Shown here: piece by piece, positions 23,028 to 31,190 of the stretch | How positions within the stretch are numbered: the first letter of the stretch is position 1 | How the letters are laid out: each line of letters opens with the position of its first letter | NCBI GenBank assembly: GCA_964353355.1 | Contig: CAYGVT010000071.1 | Location: forward strand, 1 to 32,871 | DNA from: CAYGVT01 sp964353355 | Lineage (GTDB): Archaea; Thermoplasmatota; DTKX01; GCA-020343715 | Direction of reading: 5' to 3' | DNA: 32,871 nucleotides | Translations under genes and position numbers: made by a program | Notes under the pieces: generated by a model | Database searches by the model: none | Seen by the model: the letters and a program-made list of their open reading frames with translations, nothing else | What the model was told of the DNA's origin: nothing

Positions 23028-26000
23028 ATGGAAGGCACTCGCTCGAGCTGCTCGCCGGAGCTTGAGGCATACTTCCTCGAGCTAGCCCGCGGCCTCGACG
23101 AGTGCATGGCGCTCGCGCGCAGGGCGCGCGCGCAGGGCTTCGACCCCGAGCTCGACGTGGAGATACCGGTCGCCGTCGACCTCGCGGAGCGCGTCGAGAG
23201 CCTCGTGGGCCCTCCCGGCATCGCGCACCGCATCCGCGAGGCCCACGAGGGCATGACGCGCGAGGAGGCCGCGCTGCACATCGCGCGCGAGATAGTGAGG
23301 ACGATGCCCTTCCCCTCGAAGGAGAAGGCGCTCGACCAGGCCATCCGCACCGGCCTGGCCGTGCTCACAGAGGGCGTGCTCGTCGCGCCCCTCGAGGGCG
23401 TGTCGGAGGTCAAGATCAAGCAGAACCCCGACGGGACACGGTACGCGGACGTCTACTTCTCGGGCCCCATCCGCGCCGCGGGCGGCACCGCGCAGGCGCT
23501 CTCCGTGCTCATCGCGGACGTCGTGCGCCGCGAGCTGGGGCTCGACGCCTACCGCGCGACCGACAAGCAGGTCGAGCGCTACAAAGAGGAGGTGCGGCTC
23601 TACAAGCAGATAGAGCACCTGCAGTACCTGCCCTCGGACGAGGAGCTCGACCTGATCGCCCGCGGCTGCCCCGTGTGCATCGACGGCGACGGGACCGAGG
23701 ACCAGGAGGTGTCCGGCAACCGCGACGTCGCCAACGTGGACACCAACCGCGTGCGCAGCGGCGCCTGCCTTGTGATGGCCGAGGGCATGTGCCTCAAGGC
23801 CCCCAAGATACAGAAGCACGTCCACCGCCTCGGCGTCGACGGCTGGGGCTTCATCGACAGGCTCATCGAGAGGGGCAAGAAGGGCAAGGAGAGGACGGCG
23901 GAGGCCGCGCCCGCGGCGGGGGAGGACGCGGACGCGCGCGACGGCAGGCCCGAGGAGGAGGACGACCTAAGCGAGCTCGAGGATGACGAGATAGACCCCG
24001 ACGTGCTGCGCGAGATGGAGCGCGCGCGCCCGCTCGTCGTCGAGGCCAACGCGAAGTACATGAAAGACCTCATCGCGGGGCGGCCCGTGCTCGCGCACCC
24101 CTCGACCCCGGGCGGCTTCCGGCTGCGGTACGGGCGCACGCGCGCGACCGGCCTGGCCGCGCTCGCGCTCAGCCCCGCGACCATGTGGGCCCTGGACCGG
24201 TTCGTGGCCATCGGCACGCAGCTCAAGATTGAGCGGCCCGGCAAGGCCTGCGCCGTCACCCCGTGCGAGACCATCGAGGGGCCCATAGCGCTTCTGCACA
24301 GCGGGGACCTGGTCGAGCTCGACACGGTCGAGCGCGCGAAGGAGTGCGCCTCCGCGGTCGCTCGGTTCTACGACGTGGGCGAGATACTGGTCCCCTTCGG
24401 CGAGTTCCTCGAGAACAACCAAGCGCTCGTGCCGGGCGCGTTCGTGGCCGAGTGGTGGGAGCAGGAGGCGCGTGCGGTCGACCCCGAGGGCAAGGCATGG
24501 GCACCGGGGCTGAAGGACCCCACGTTCGAGGAGGCGGTCGAGGTCTCCAGGCAGCTCGGCGTGCCGCTGCACCCGCGATACAACCTCTTCTGGCACGACC
24601 TCACCCCCGCCGAGATAGTGGCGCTCGGCGCCCTCGTCGAGGAGCACGGGCGCGTGGAGGAGGACGGCGCGCTCACGCTGCCCAAGGCCGCCGTCGACGC
24701 GACCGCCAAGGACCTGCTGTGCCGCCTGGGCGCGCTCCACACGGTCCGCGGCGAGAGCCTGCTGTTCGGCCGCCACTCGGGCGCGCTGCTGCTGTGCCTC
24801 GGGCTCGAGCGGGCCGACGGGAGGGCCCACCGCCGCCGCCACGCGAAGTCGGAGAAGTTCGCAAGCCCCCTGGCGCTCGTGTCCTACCTCTCGGGCGTGC
24901 AGGTGATGGCCCGCGCGCCCACGCGCATCGGCGCGCGCATGGGGCGGCCCGAGAAGGCCAAGGAGCGCCGCATGAGGCCCCCGCCGCACGTGCTGTTCCC
25001 CGTGGGCGCGGGCGCCGGCTCCCAGCGCCTGGTCAACGAGGCGGTCAAGCACGGCAAGCTCGAGGTCGAGCTCGGCCACCGGCGGTGCCCCTCCTGCGGC
25101 GCGCGCACGCCCATGCCCAAGTGCAAGTGCGGCGCGCACACACGGCCCTCCGAGGAGCCATCGAAGCAGACGCTCAACCTCGGCAAGGCGCTCTCGGAGG
25201 CGCGCGCCAGGCTGGGCGAGACCTCGCTGCCCCAGATCAAGGGCGTCAAGGGCATGGCATCCAAGCTCAAGGTGCCCGAGCCCCTCGAGAAGGGCATCCT
25301 GCGCGCGCGCAACGGGGTGTTCGTGTTCAAGGACGGGACCATCCGCTACGACATGACGGACGTGCCCATCACGCACTTCCGCCCGCAGGAGGTCGGCCTC
25401 CCCGTGGCAAAGGCGCGCGAGCTCGGCTACACCCACGACCGCGAGGGCGCGCCCCTCGAGAGGCCGGACCAGCTGCTCGAGCTGCGGCCGCAGGACATCG
25501 TGCTGCCCGCGGTGTCGGGCGAGTACCTGGTGCGGACGTCCAAGTTCCTCGACGACATGCTCGTGAAGCTCTACGGGCAGCAGGCCTACTACATGGCCGA
25601 GGTCCCGAAGGACCTGGTCGGGCACCTCGCCATCGGGCTGGCCCCGCACACGTCCGCGGGCGTGCTGTGCCGCATCATCGGGTTCACGATGGGCACGGTC
25701 TGCTACGCGCACCCCTTCTACCACGCGGCCAAGCGCCGCAACTGCGATGGGGACGAGGACTGCGTCATGCTGCTACTGGACGGGCTCATCGACTTCTCCC
25801 GCGCGTTCCTGCCCGAGGGCAGGGGCGGGCTCATGGACGCGCCCCTGGTGCTCTCGTCGCGCATCGACCCCAACGAGATCGACAAGGAGGCGCAGAACCT
25901 CGACGTGCTCCGGCGGTACCCGCTCGAGCTCTACCGTGCCGCGGCCCGGGGGGCGCACCCCAGGGAGGTCGACTCCCTCATGGACACGGTCGGCAAGCGC

Positions 26001-26504
26001 ATCGGCACGCCGGGTCAGTACGAGGGACTGGAGTTCACGCACGAGGTCGCGGACATCAACGCGGGCGTGCGCATGTCGGCCTACAAGACGCTCGGCAAGA
26101 TGACGCAGAAGATGGAGGCGCAGTTCGAGCTGGGCTCCAAGATACGCGCGGTCGACATCCGCGACGAGGCCATCAAGGTCATCCAGACGCACTTCCTGCC
26201 CGACCTCATCGGCAACCTCAACGCGTTCTCGAAGCAGGTCGTGCGCTGCCAGAGGTGCAACGTGCGGTTCCGCCGCATGCCCATCAGGGGCGCTTGCCCC
26301 ACGTGCGGCTCGGAGCTCACGCTCACCGTGCACGAGGCCTCCGTCCGGAAGTACCTGAAGGTCACGAAGGCCCTCATGATCAAGTACGGCGTGGACGACT
26401 ACACGCGGCAGCGCGTGGAGCTCGCCGAACAGCACATCGACTCGATGTTCCTCAACGACAAGGTCAAGCAGTGCGACATCACGGGCTTCGGCGACAGCAC
26501 GTGA
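23028..26504 (+). CDS. polC: DNA polymerase D large subunit (DP2)
   Basis: This 1158-residue protein is the catalytic subunit of the euryarchaeal replicative polymerase, which pairs with the DP1 exonuclease subunit (not in this window). The double-psi beta-barrel active site is present as NCDGDED at 905-911 with the metal-binding D907 and D909. An internal zinc site is C687/C690/C699/C701 (CPSC...CKC). The C-terminal zinc module is C1074/C1077/C1090/C1093. Homology is continuous across the NCDGDED site, where many archaea carry an intein; none is here. A charged, probably disordered insert lies at about 283-330. ATG 23028 was chosen by the family N-terminus; in-frame sequence upstream to 22713 is not DP2-like. 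Confidence 0.96.
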   Translation: MEGTRSSCSPELEAYFLELARGLDECMALARRARAQGFDPELDVEIPVAVDLAERVESLVGPPGIAHRIREAHEGMTREEAALHIAREIVRTMPFPSKEKALDQAIRTGLAVLTEGVLVAPLEGVSEVKIKQNPDGTRYADVYFSGPIRAAGGTAQALSVLIADVVRRELGLDAYRATDKQVERYKEEVRLYKQIEHLQYLPSDEELDLIARGCPVCIDGDGTEDQEVSGNRDVANVDTNRVRSGACLVMAEGMCLKAPKIQKHVHRLGVDGWGFIDRLIERGKKGKERTAEAAPAAGEDADARDGRPEEEDDLSELEDDEIDPDVLREMERARPLVVEANAKYMKDLIAGRPVLAHPSTPGGFRLRYGRTRATGLAALALSPATMWALDRFVAIGTQLKIERPGKACAVTPCETIEGPIALLHSGDLVELDTVERAKECASAVARFYDVGEILVPFGEFLENNQALVPGAFVAEWWEQEARAVDPEGKAWAPGLKDPTFEEAVEVSRQLGVPLHPRYNLFWHDLTPAEIVALGALVEEHGRVEEDGALTLPKAAVDATAKDLLCRLGALHTVRGESLLFGRHSGALLLCLGLERADGRAHRRRHAKSEKFASPLALVSYLSGVQVMARAPTRIGARMGRPEKAKERRMRPPPHVLFPVGAGAGSQRLVNEAVKHGKLEVELGHRRCPSCGARTPMPKCKCGAHTRPSEEPSKQTLNLGKALSEARARLGETSLPQIKGVKGMASKLKVPEPLEKGILRARNGVFVFKDGTIRYDMTDVPITHFRPQEVGLPVAKARELGYTHDREGAPLERPDQLLELRPQDIVLPAVSGEYLVRTSKFLDDMLVKLYGQQAYYMAEVPKDLVGHLAIGLAPHTSAGVLCRIIGFTMGTVCYAHPFYHAAKRRNCDGDEDCVMLLLDGLIDFSRAFLPEGRGGLMDAPLVLSSRIDPNEIDKEAQNLDVLRRYPLELYRAAARGAHPREVDSLMDTVGKRIGTPGQYEGLEFTHEVADINAGVRMSAYKTLGKMTQKMEAQFELGSKIRAVDIRDEAIKVIQTHFLPDLIGNLNAFSKQVVRCQRCNVRFRRMPIRGACPTCGSELTLTVHEASVRKYLKVTKALMIKYGVDDYTRQRVELAEQHIDSMFLNDKVKQCDITGFGDST

Positions 26505-26508
26505 GCCC

Positions 26509-27537
26509 TCACGGCGACGACGACGGCGACGATGACGGCGACGACGACGACGGCGGCGAGGGCGGTGGCGGGGGGGGCGCGGCCGTGGCCACCGTCGCCG
26601 CCACCGCGTCCGCGAGACCCCTCGCGAAGGAGGTCCACCTGGGCCAGCTGGTGAGCCGCGTCCTGATCCTGCCTATCGACACCGGGGCCGCGTCGACGAT
26701 GCGCACCGAGCGGTCGCGCCCCCTCATCCACGCGTCCGGCCCCCGCACGAGGAGGGCAGGGCGCAGCGGGGGCGCTTTGGACGGGACGCCCGCGACGGAC
26801 GCGAGCGCGCGCAGGAATCCCTCGACGGGGAGCACCTCGCCGGAGGCGCAGTTGAGCACGTCGCACCTGCCCTCCTCGAGGCGGCGCCGCGCCCTGGCGA
26901 GGCCGACGGCCGCGGCGGCGGCGTCCTCCACGTGCACTGCGTTGACGAACCCGTTCCTGGGCAGGGGCAGCGGCCTGGGCTCGCGCATCCGCGGGACGAG
27001 CCGGTCGATGACGCACGCATCGCCCTGCGAGTAGACGAGCCCCAGGCGGAGGGCGGCGGCCCTCACGCCGGTGCGCGACGCCCCCTTCGCGAGCGCGCCC
27101 TCCATGTCGAGCTTGGCGCGCTCGAGCTCGTTGTGGACCTTGATGGGCGCGGCCTCGTCGACCGTCGTGGGGGACCTCGCGTAGACGCCCGCTGTCGAGG
27201 CCGCGACCACGACCTCCACGTCGGTCCCGTCCACCTCCTCCATCAGCACCTCGGCGCCCGCGACCACCATCTTGCGCATGAACGCCTTGTCCGCGATGCG
27301 CGCGTCCGGGCCCGCGAGGTGCAGCACCGCCTTCGACGCTCCGAGGGCCGTCCTCAAGGACTCGCTGTCGACGACGGAGCCCGAGATGCACCGCGCGCCA
27401 AGCGCCTCCGCGCGCGTGAAGTCCGCGCGGTGGAGGTCGAGCACGCGCACCGAGTGCCCCGCGGCCTTGAGCGCGGCGACGGCGCGCAGGCCCACGAGCC
27501 CGCAGCCGCCCGTCACCAGGACCGTCTCCTCGACCAT
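26509..27537 (-). CDS. Extended SDR family NAD(P)-binding protein, atypical active site
   Basis: This 342-residue protein resembles NAD-dependent epimerases/dehydratases. The Rossmann motif GGCGLVG (10-16) is intact, followed by VLDLHRADF, HLAG and VVAASTAGVY. The usual Tyr-xxx-Lys dyad is not visible: the expected site reads LERAKLDMEG, with Leu at the Tyr position. It may thus be non-catalytic, sensory or use another chemistry. The last 20 or so residues are a Pro/Ser low-complexity run encoded by a (GAC)n-type tract. ATG 27537 follows a GGGGAGG site; the longer frame to 27639 is unlikely. Convergent with polC, with four bases between stops. Confidence 0.8.
   Translation of the reverse strand: MVEETVLVTGGCGLVGLRAVAALKAAGHSVRVLDLHRADFTRAEALGARCISGSVVDSESLRTALGASKAVLHLAGPDARIADKAFMRKMVVAGAEVLMEEVDGTDVEVVVAASTAGVYARSPTTVDEAAPIKVHNELERAKLDMEGALAKGASRTGVRAAALRLGLVYSQGDACVIDRLVPRMREPRPLPLPRNGFVNAVHVEDAAAAAVGLARARRRLEEGRCDVLNCASGEVLPVEGFLRALASVAGVPSKAPPLRPALLVRGPDAWMRGRDRSVRIVDAAPVSIGRIRTRLTSWPRWTSFARGLADAVAATVATAAPPPPPPSPPSSSSPSSSPSSSP
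26512..26577. repeat. GAC/GGC-type microsatellite between convergent genes
   Basis: A run of imperfect trinucleotides (CGACGACGACGGCGACGATG...) then a G-rich tract lies at the 3' end of the SDR gene. On the minus strand it encodes the Ser/Pro-rich tail of that protein. It is likely to vary in length by slippage. Confidence 0.75.
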
Positions 27538-27682
27538 CGAGCCGCGACCTCCCCTCGTACAGGTCCGCACACACCATCGCCGCGCGAAGACAAAAGCCCA
27601 CCGGTCGGCGGCGACTGGCCAGGCCCGTCTGGACCGCAAGCCTCATATGTTCTTCGGGCCGTTCACCGTCGGGGGCGCTCCA

Positions 27683-28264
27683 GTGGAGGCAAGGGACCGC
27701 CGGATGGTGGCGATGGGCATGCTCGCCCTGCTCATGTCGGCGGGCCTCGGCGCGGCCTTCGCCACCGGCCCTGGCGGCGGTGGCGGCGGCGGGACCGGGG
27801 AGGTCTACGCGGACTGGTCGCTCATGCAGACCCGCACGGTGAGCGTCCAGGGCGAGAACGGGGAGACGGTCGACTTCGACGTCCCCGAGCACAACCTGAC
27901 CTCCATCGTCGTCACGCTCACGTGGACCGACGACGAGCTCATCAGCGTCGCCGGCCGCCGCGCCGACACGCTGACCCTCCTCGTCGAGCCCCCAGCGTCC
28001 CTCGAGGAGCAACCGGACCAGCTGTCGGGCGCGGAGGGCTCGCTGCGCGTCGAGCTCGACCTCGCGGTCGTGCCGACGGACGACTCCCCCAAGCTCCTCG
28101 CGGACCACGACTACACGAACGCGACCGGGACTTGGAAGGTCTCGGTCACCGTCGACGCGCGCGGCATCCGCGACCAGGGCAACGCCTGGGGGCTGACCGT
28201 GCGCTACACCTACTACGTGGGCAGGCTCCTGCCGCGGCCCGAGCCACTGTCCGGGGGCCTGTGA
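27683..28264 (+). CDS. Small exported or anchored protein of unknown function
   Basis: The protein of about 193 residues has an N-terminal basic segment and a hydrophobic signal or anchor (MVAMGMLALLMSAGLGAAFA), a Gly-rich linker, and a beta-rich domain with repeated V/T/D strands (TSIVVTLTWTDDE, GTWKVSVTVDARG). I recognise no family; it resembles small periplasmic beta-sandwich domains. The start is uncertain: GTG 27683 follows GGGGGCG, while ATG 27647 and ATG 27704 are in frame. Its stop lies three bases before the OPT transporter start, so the two are probably coupled and may work together. Confidence 0.65.
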   Translation: MEARDRRMVAMGMLALLMSAGLGAAFATGPGGGGGGGTGEVYADWSLMQTRTVSVQGENGETVDFDVPEHNLTSIVVTLTWTDDELISVAGRRADTLTLLVEPPASLEEQPDQLSGAEGSLRVELDLAVVPTDDSPKLLADHDYTNATGTWKVSVTVDARGIRDQGNAWGLTVRYTYYVGRLLPRPEPLSGGL

Positions 28265-28267
28265 CGG

Positions 28268-30319
28268 ATGGGCGCCGAGGGGGGCAATGGCAGCGGCGGC
28301 GCGCCGGCGGCGAGGCGTCCCCACAGGCCTTTCATCCCCGCGGACGCCTCCATCCCCGAGCTCACCGTCAAGGCGGTGGTCATCGGCGCCTTCCTCTCCG
28401 TCATCATGAGCGCGGCCAACGCCTACCTGGGTCTCTACGTGGGCATGACGGTGTCCGCGGCCATCCCAGCGGCCGTGATGTTCATGGCCATCATGAAGGG
28501 GCTGTCCAGGGCGGGCCTCGTGAGTTCAGGCACAATCCTCGAGAGCAACCTCGGCAAGACCATCGCCGCCGCGGGCGAGGCGCTCGCAGCGGGCATCATC
28601 TTCACGTTCCCGGCGCTGCTGCTCATGGACAACGGGCAGGGCGGCACCATCTGGACCGAGATGAACTACTGGATTGTGTTCGTCGTGGCCTTCCTGGGCG
28701 GCACGCTCGGCGTGCTGTTCTCAATATCGCTGCGCCGCATCCTCATCATCGAGCAGGCCCTGCCCTACCCCGAGGGCATCGCCGCGGCCGAGGTGCTCAA
28801 GGCGGGCGAGGTCGGCGGCTCGTCCGTGTTCTACGTGTTCTCGGCGTTCTTCGTGGGCATGTTCTTCCGCATGGCGACCGCGCTCCAGACGATGAAGGGC
28901 ACGGTCAGCCTGGGCCTGTGGGGCCCGCGGCTCGGGGGCATGTACACCATCGGGGACCGCACCCAGATAATGATCGGGTCCGAGTACTCGGCCGCGCTGC
29001 TGGGCGTGGGGTACATCATAGGGCTGCGCATCTCCATGATCGTCTTCCTGGGCGGCATGGCGGGCTGGTTCATCGCGCTGCCCATCGTCTCGACCATCAC
29101 CCCCGCGGACTACATCTTCGACGCCACCACCCGCGTGCGGTTCTTCGGCGTGGGCACGATGCTCGTGGGCGGCTTCTACACCCTTTTCCTCATCCGCCAC
29201 GACATCGCCCGCGGCGTGCGCGAGGCCGCCGCCGGGCTCTTCGGCCGCCGCATCCCGATGTCGACGCTCGCCCGCACGGACCGGGATATACCACCCCACA
29301 TCTCGCTCGGGGCGGCGATGATGCTCTCCGTCCCCATCATGGGCGTGTTCTGGTACCTGTCGGGCAACCTCGGCGTCGCCATCCTCACTGGCATCATCAT
29401 GGTCGTCGCCGCCTACCTGTTCTCGGCAATCGCGGGCTACATCGCGGGCATCGTGGGCTCCTCCAACAACCCGCTCTCGGGCGTCACCATCATCGTCATC
29501 CTCTTCACGTCCATCCTGCTCTACATCCTGGGCGCGCGAGGGCCCACGGGCATGGCCGCGGTCATCGGCGTGGGCGCGGTGGTCGCGTGCGCGGCCTCCA
29601 TCGCGGGCGACAACCTCCAGGACCTCAAGTCCGGCTACCTGCTGGGCTCGACGCCCTGGAAGCTGCAGGTCAGCCTCATCATCGGCGTGTTCGCGGCGGC
29701 CATCGTCATCGCGCCCGTCGTCAACATCCTGCACGAGGCCTACGTGATAGGGGTCGGGCTGCAGGCCCCCCAGGCCTTCCTGATGAAGTCCATCGCGGAG
29801 GGCGTGCTCAAGCGCAACATGGACTGGGCCATGGTCATCGCGGGCATGCTCGTGGGGTTCGGGCTCATAGCGTTCATGAAGCTCAGGGGGGTGCGGTTCT
29901 CTATCATGGCGTTCGCTGTGGGCATGTACCTGCCCTGGTACATGTCGACGCCCATCATGATAGGGGGCTTGGTCAAGTGGTTCGTGGACCGCCGCATCGA
30001 CGCACGGCTGCTCCCGCGGCCCCGCGGCCTGCCCAAGGAGGACGCCGAATCCCTGGAGGAGGAGACCAGCGTGTTCCGCGAGGAGGTCCACAACAAGGGC
30101 GTGCTGTTCTCCTCGGGCCTCATCGCGGGCGAGGCCATCATGGGCGTCGTCATGGCCGCCCTCGTGGTCAGCGGCCGCAGCATCAACGTCGTCGATGGCG
30201 CGCCCGCATGGCCGGGCATCTTCGTCTTCCTCTACATGGCCGCCCTCATCGGCTATGTATCGTACCGCGAGCTTGACAAAGAGGAGCTCAAGGAGCGCTT
30301 CCGGCGCATCATGGAGTAG
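28268..30319 (+). CDS. OPT family oligopeptide or metal-chelate transporter
   Basis: This 683-residue polytopic protein fits the OPT superfamily (prokaryotic branch). It has about 15 hydrophobic segments and hallmark patterns such as ANAYLGLYVGMTVSAAIPA near the N-terminus, LPYPEG, and the SSNNPLSGVTI loop. OPT proteins import peptides, or in the YSL branch metal-chelate complexes, by proton coupling. The substrate cannot be told from sequence. A charged loop (about 580-605) precedes the last helices. It directly follows a small exported protein that could be an accessory subunit. Confidence 0.93.
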   Translation: MGAEGGNGSGGAPAARRPHRPFIPADASIPELTVKAVVIGAFLSVIMSAANAYLGLYVGMTVSAAIPAAVMFMAIMKGLSRAGLVSSGTILESNLGKTIAAAGEALAAGIIFTFPALLLMDNGQGGTIWTEMNYWIVFVVAFLGGTLGVLFSISLRRILIIEQALPYPEGIAAAEVLKAGEVGGSSVFYVFSAFFVGMFFRMATALQTMKGTVSLGLWGPRLGGMYTIGDRTQIMIGSEYSAALLGVGYIIGLRISMIVFLGGMAGWFIALPIVSTITPADYIFDATTRVRFFGVGTMLVGGFYTLFLIRHDIARGVREAAAGLFGRRIPMSTLARTDRDIPPHISLGAAMMLSVPIMGVFWYLSGNLGVAILTGIIMVVAAYLFSAIAGYIAGIVGSSNNPLSGVTIIVILFTSILLYILGARGPTGMAAVIGVGAVVACAASIAGDNLQDLKSGYLLGSTPWKLQVSLIIGVFAAAIVIAPVVNILHEAYVIGVGLQAPQAFLMKSIAEGVLKRNMDWAMVIAGMLVGFGLIAFMKLRGVRFSIMAFAVGMYLPWYMSTPIMIGGLVKWFVDRRIDARLLPRPRGLPKEDAESLEEETSVFREEVHNKGVLFSSGLIAGEAIMGVVMAALVVSGRSINVVDGAPAWPGIFVFLYMAALIGYVSYRELDKEELKERFRRIME

Positions 30320-30389
30320 CCCAGGGTCCGTGGGTGGGGTCGGCCGCCCTGGCACCGTGTGCGCTGTCCGCCAGGCCGCGGACGGAAGG

Positions 30390-30398
30390 TCTATTATG
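30390..30398 (+). promoter_or_regulatory. TATA-like box of the PqqD-like gene
   Basis: TCTATTATG is centred 28 bases before ATG 30422, fitting a leaderless transcript and fixing the start. Confidence 0.45.
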
Positions 30399-30421
30399 GG
30401 CGCCAAGGCCTTCCAGAGGCC

Positions 30422-30829
30422 ATGGCGCGCGGCAAGGGCGGATGGAGCGAGGAGGGGAGGACGGCCCTGGAGGAGGCGGCACGCCACTGGCGCGAGTGGG
30501 TCCCCGTGCGCCTGGCGGAAACGGTCGAGGAGGGCGCTCTCGTGGTCGTGCTGGCGCCCAGGTTCAGGGGCAGGGCGGGCAAGGCCCTGGTCAGGCGGAT
30601 GGGGCGGAGCGAGACCTTCCGGCTGTGCCTGGACGAGTACGGGACGGCCGCATGGGGGGCAATCGACGGCCGCAGGGACGTGGGGCAGATCGCCGACTTG
30701 ATGCGGGCGCGGTTCGGGGACCGCGCCGAGCCCGCGGAGCGCCGCCTGGTGGAGTTCCTGAGGCGGCTGCGCAACGCGGGCTGCGTCGACGTGACCACGG
30801 CTGAGAACCGTGACCAAGCGCTTAAGTAA
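30422..30829 (+). CDS. Stand-alone PqqD-like peptide-chaperone domain protein
   Basis: This is a 135-residue protein. Residues about 25-125 match the PqqD fold: WVPVRL, LDEYGTAAWGAIDGRRDVGQIADLM and a closing VEFLRRLRNAGCVDV. PqqD domains bind a ribosomal precursor peptide and deliver it to a radical-SAM partner (RiPP recognition element). No radical-SAM gene or obvious precursor peptide is within this window; the adjacent 71-residue Cys-rich product is the only small-peptide candidate. Stand-alone copies with other roles are also common. Confidence 0.75.
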   Translation: MARGKGGWSEEGRTALEEAARHWREWVPVRLAETVEEGALVVVLAPRFRGRAGKALVRRMGRSETFRLCLDEYGTAAWGAIDGRRDVGQIADLMRARFGDRAEPAERRLVEFLRRLRNAGCVDVTTAENRDQALK

Positions 30830-30863
30830 CCCATCACGGCTATTCAACGCCAGGGCGCAGCCC

Positions 30864-31079
30864 ATGGCCGAGATGCCGCAGAAGGACGAGTGCGACTTCA
30901 ACGGGATGACCAAGCTCGTCACCTACGTGATGGAGTGGTACGCCAAGTTCATCCAGGAGGACCACCTCCACGGCGACCCCCAGTGTGAGGGCTGCCCCTA
31001 CTACGAGAAGGCCGACGACAAGATGACCATGTGCGAGTACCTCATGGCCTTCCTCCTCCGGGTCGTCGTCAACCGGTGA
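30864..31079 (+). CDS. Small Cys-rich protein of unknown function
   Basis: This 71-residue protein has four Cys (C10, C41, C44, C57) plus His34 and His36, in a frame of good composition (WYAKFIQEDHLHGDPQCEGC). The C41-x2-C44 pair with C10 and C57 would suit a zinc or iron-sulfur site. It starts at ATG 30864, 34 bases after the PqqD-like gene, and lies between that gene and a flavoprotein with a metal-binding tail. No family is recognised. It could be a small metalloprotein, or a substrate peptide of the PqqD-like protein. Confidence 0.6.
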   Translation: MAEMPQKDECDFNGMTKLVTYVMEWYAKFIQEDHLHGDPQCEGCPYYEKADDKMTMCEYLMAFLLRVVVNR

Positions 31080-31190
31080 GGCGCCCCCTGACCGTTGCGT
31101 GGGAAAGGCTTTTCCGCAGCCAGCGGCATCCCCCTCCTGCGGGGCCCGTGGGAGCGCATGCCCATCAAGCCCCCCAGGGAGCGGCGCGCA

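Noticed and set aside
25740..25760. Possible intein at the polD NCDGDED site
   Set aside because: Homology continues without interruption across the motif and the protein has normal DP2 length.
26932..30276. Open frame of 1114 codons on the plus strand
   Set aside because: It crosses the SDR gene, the small exported gene and the OPT gene in a shadow frame and is Arg/His/Gly-rich throughout.
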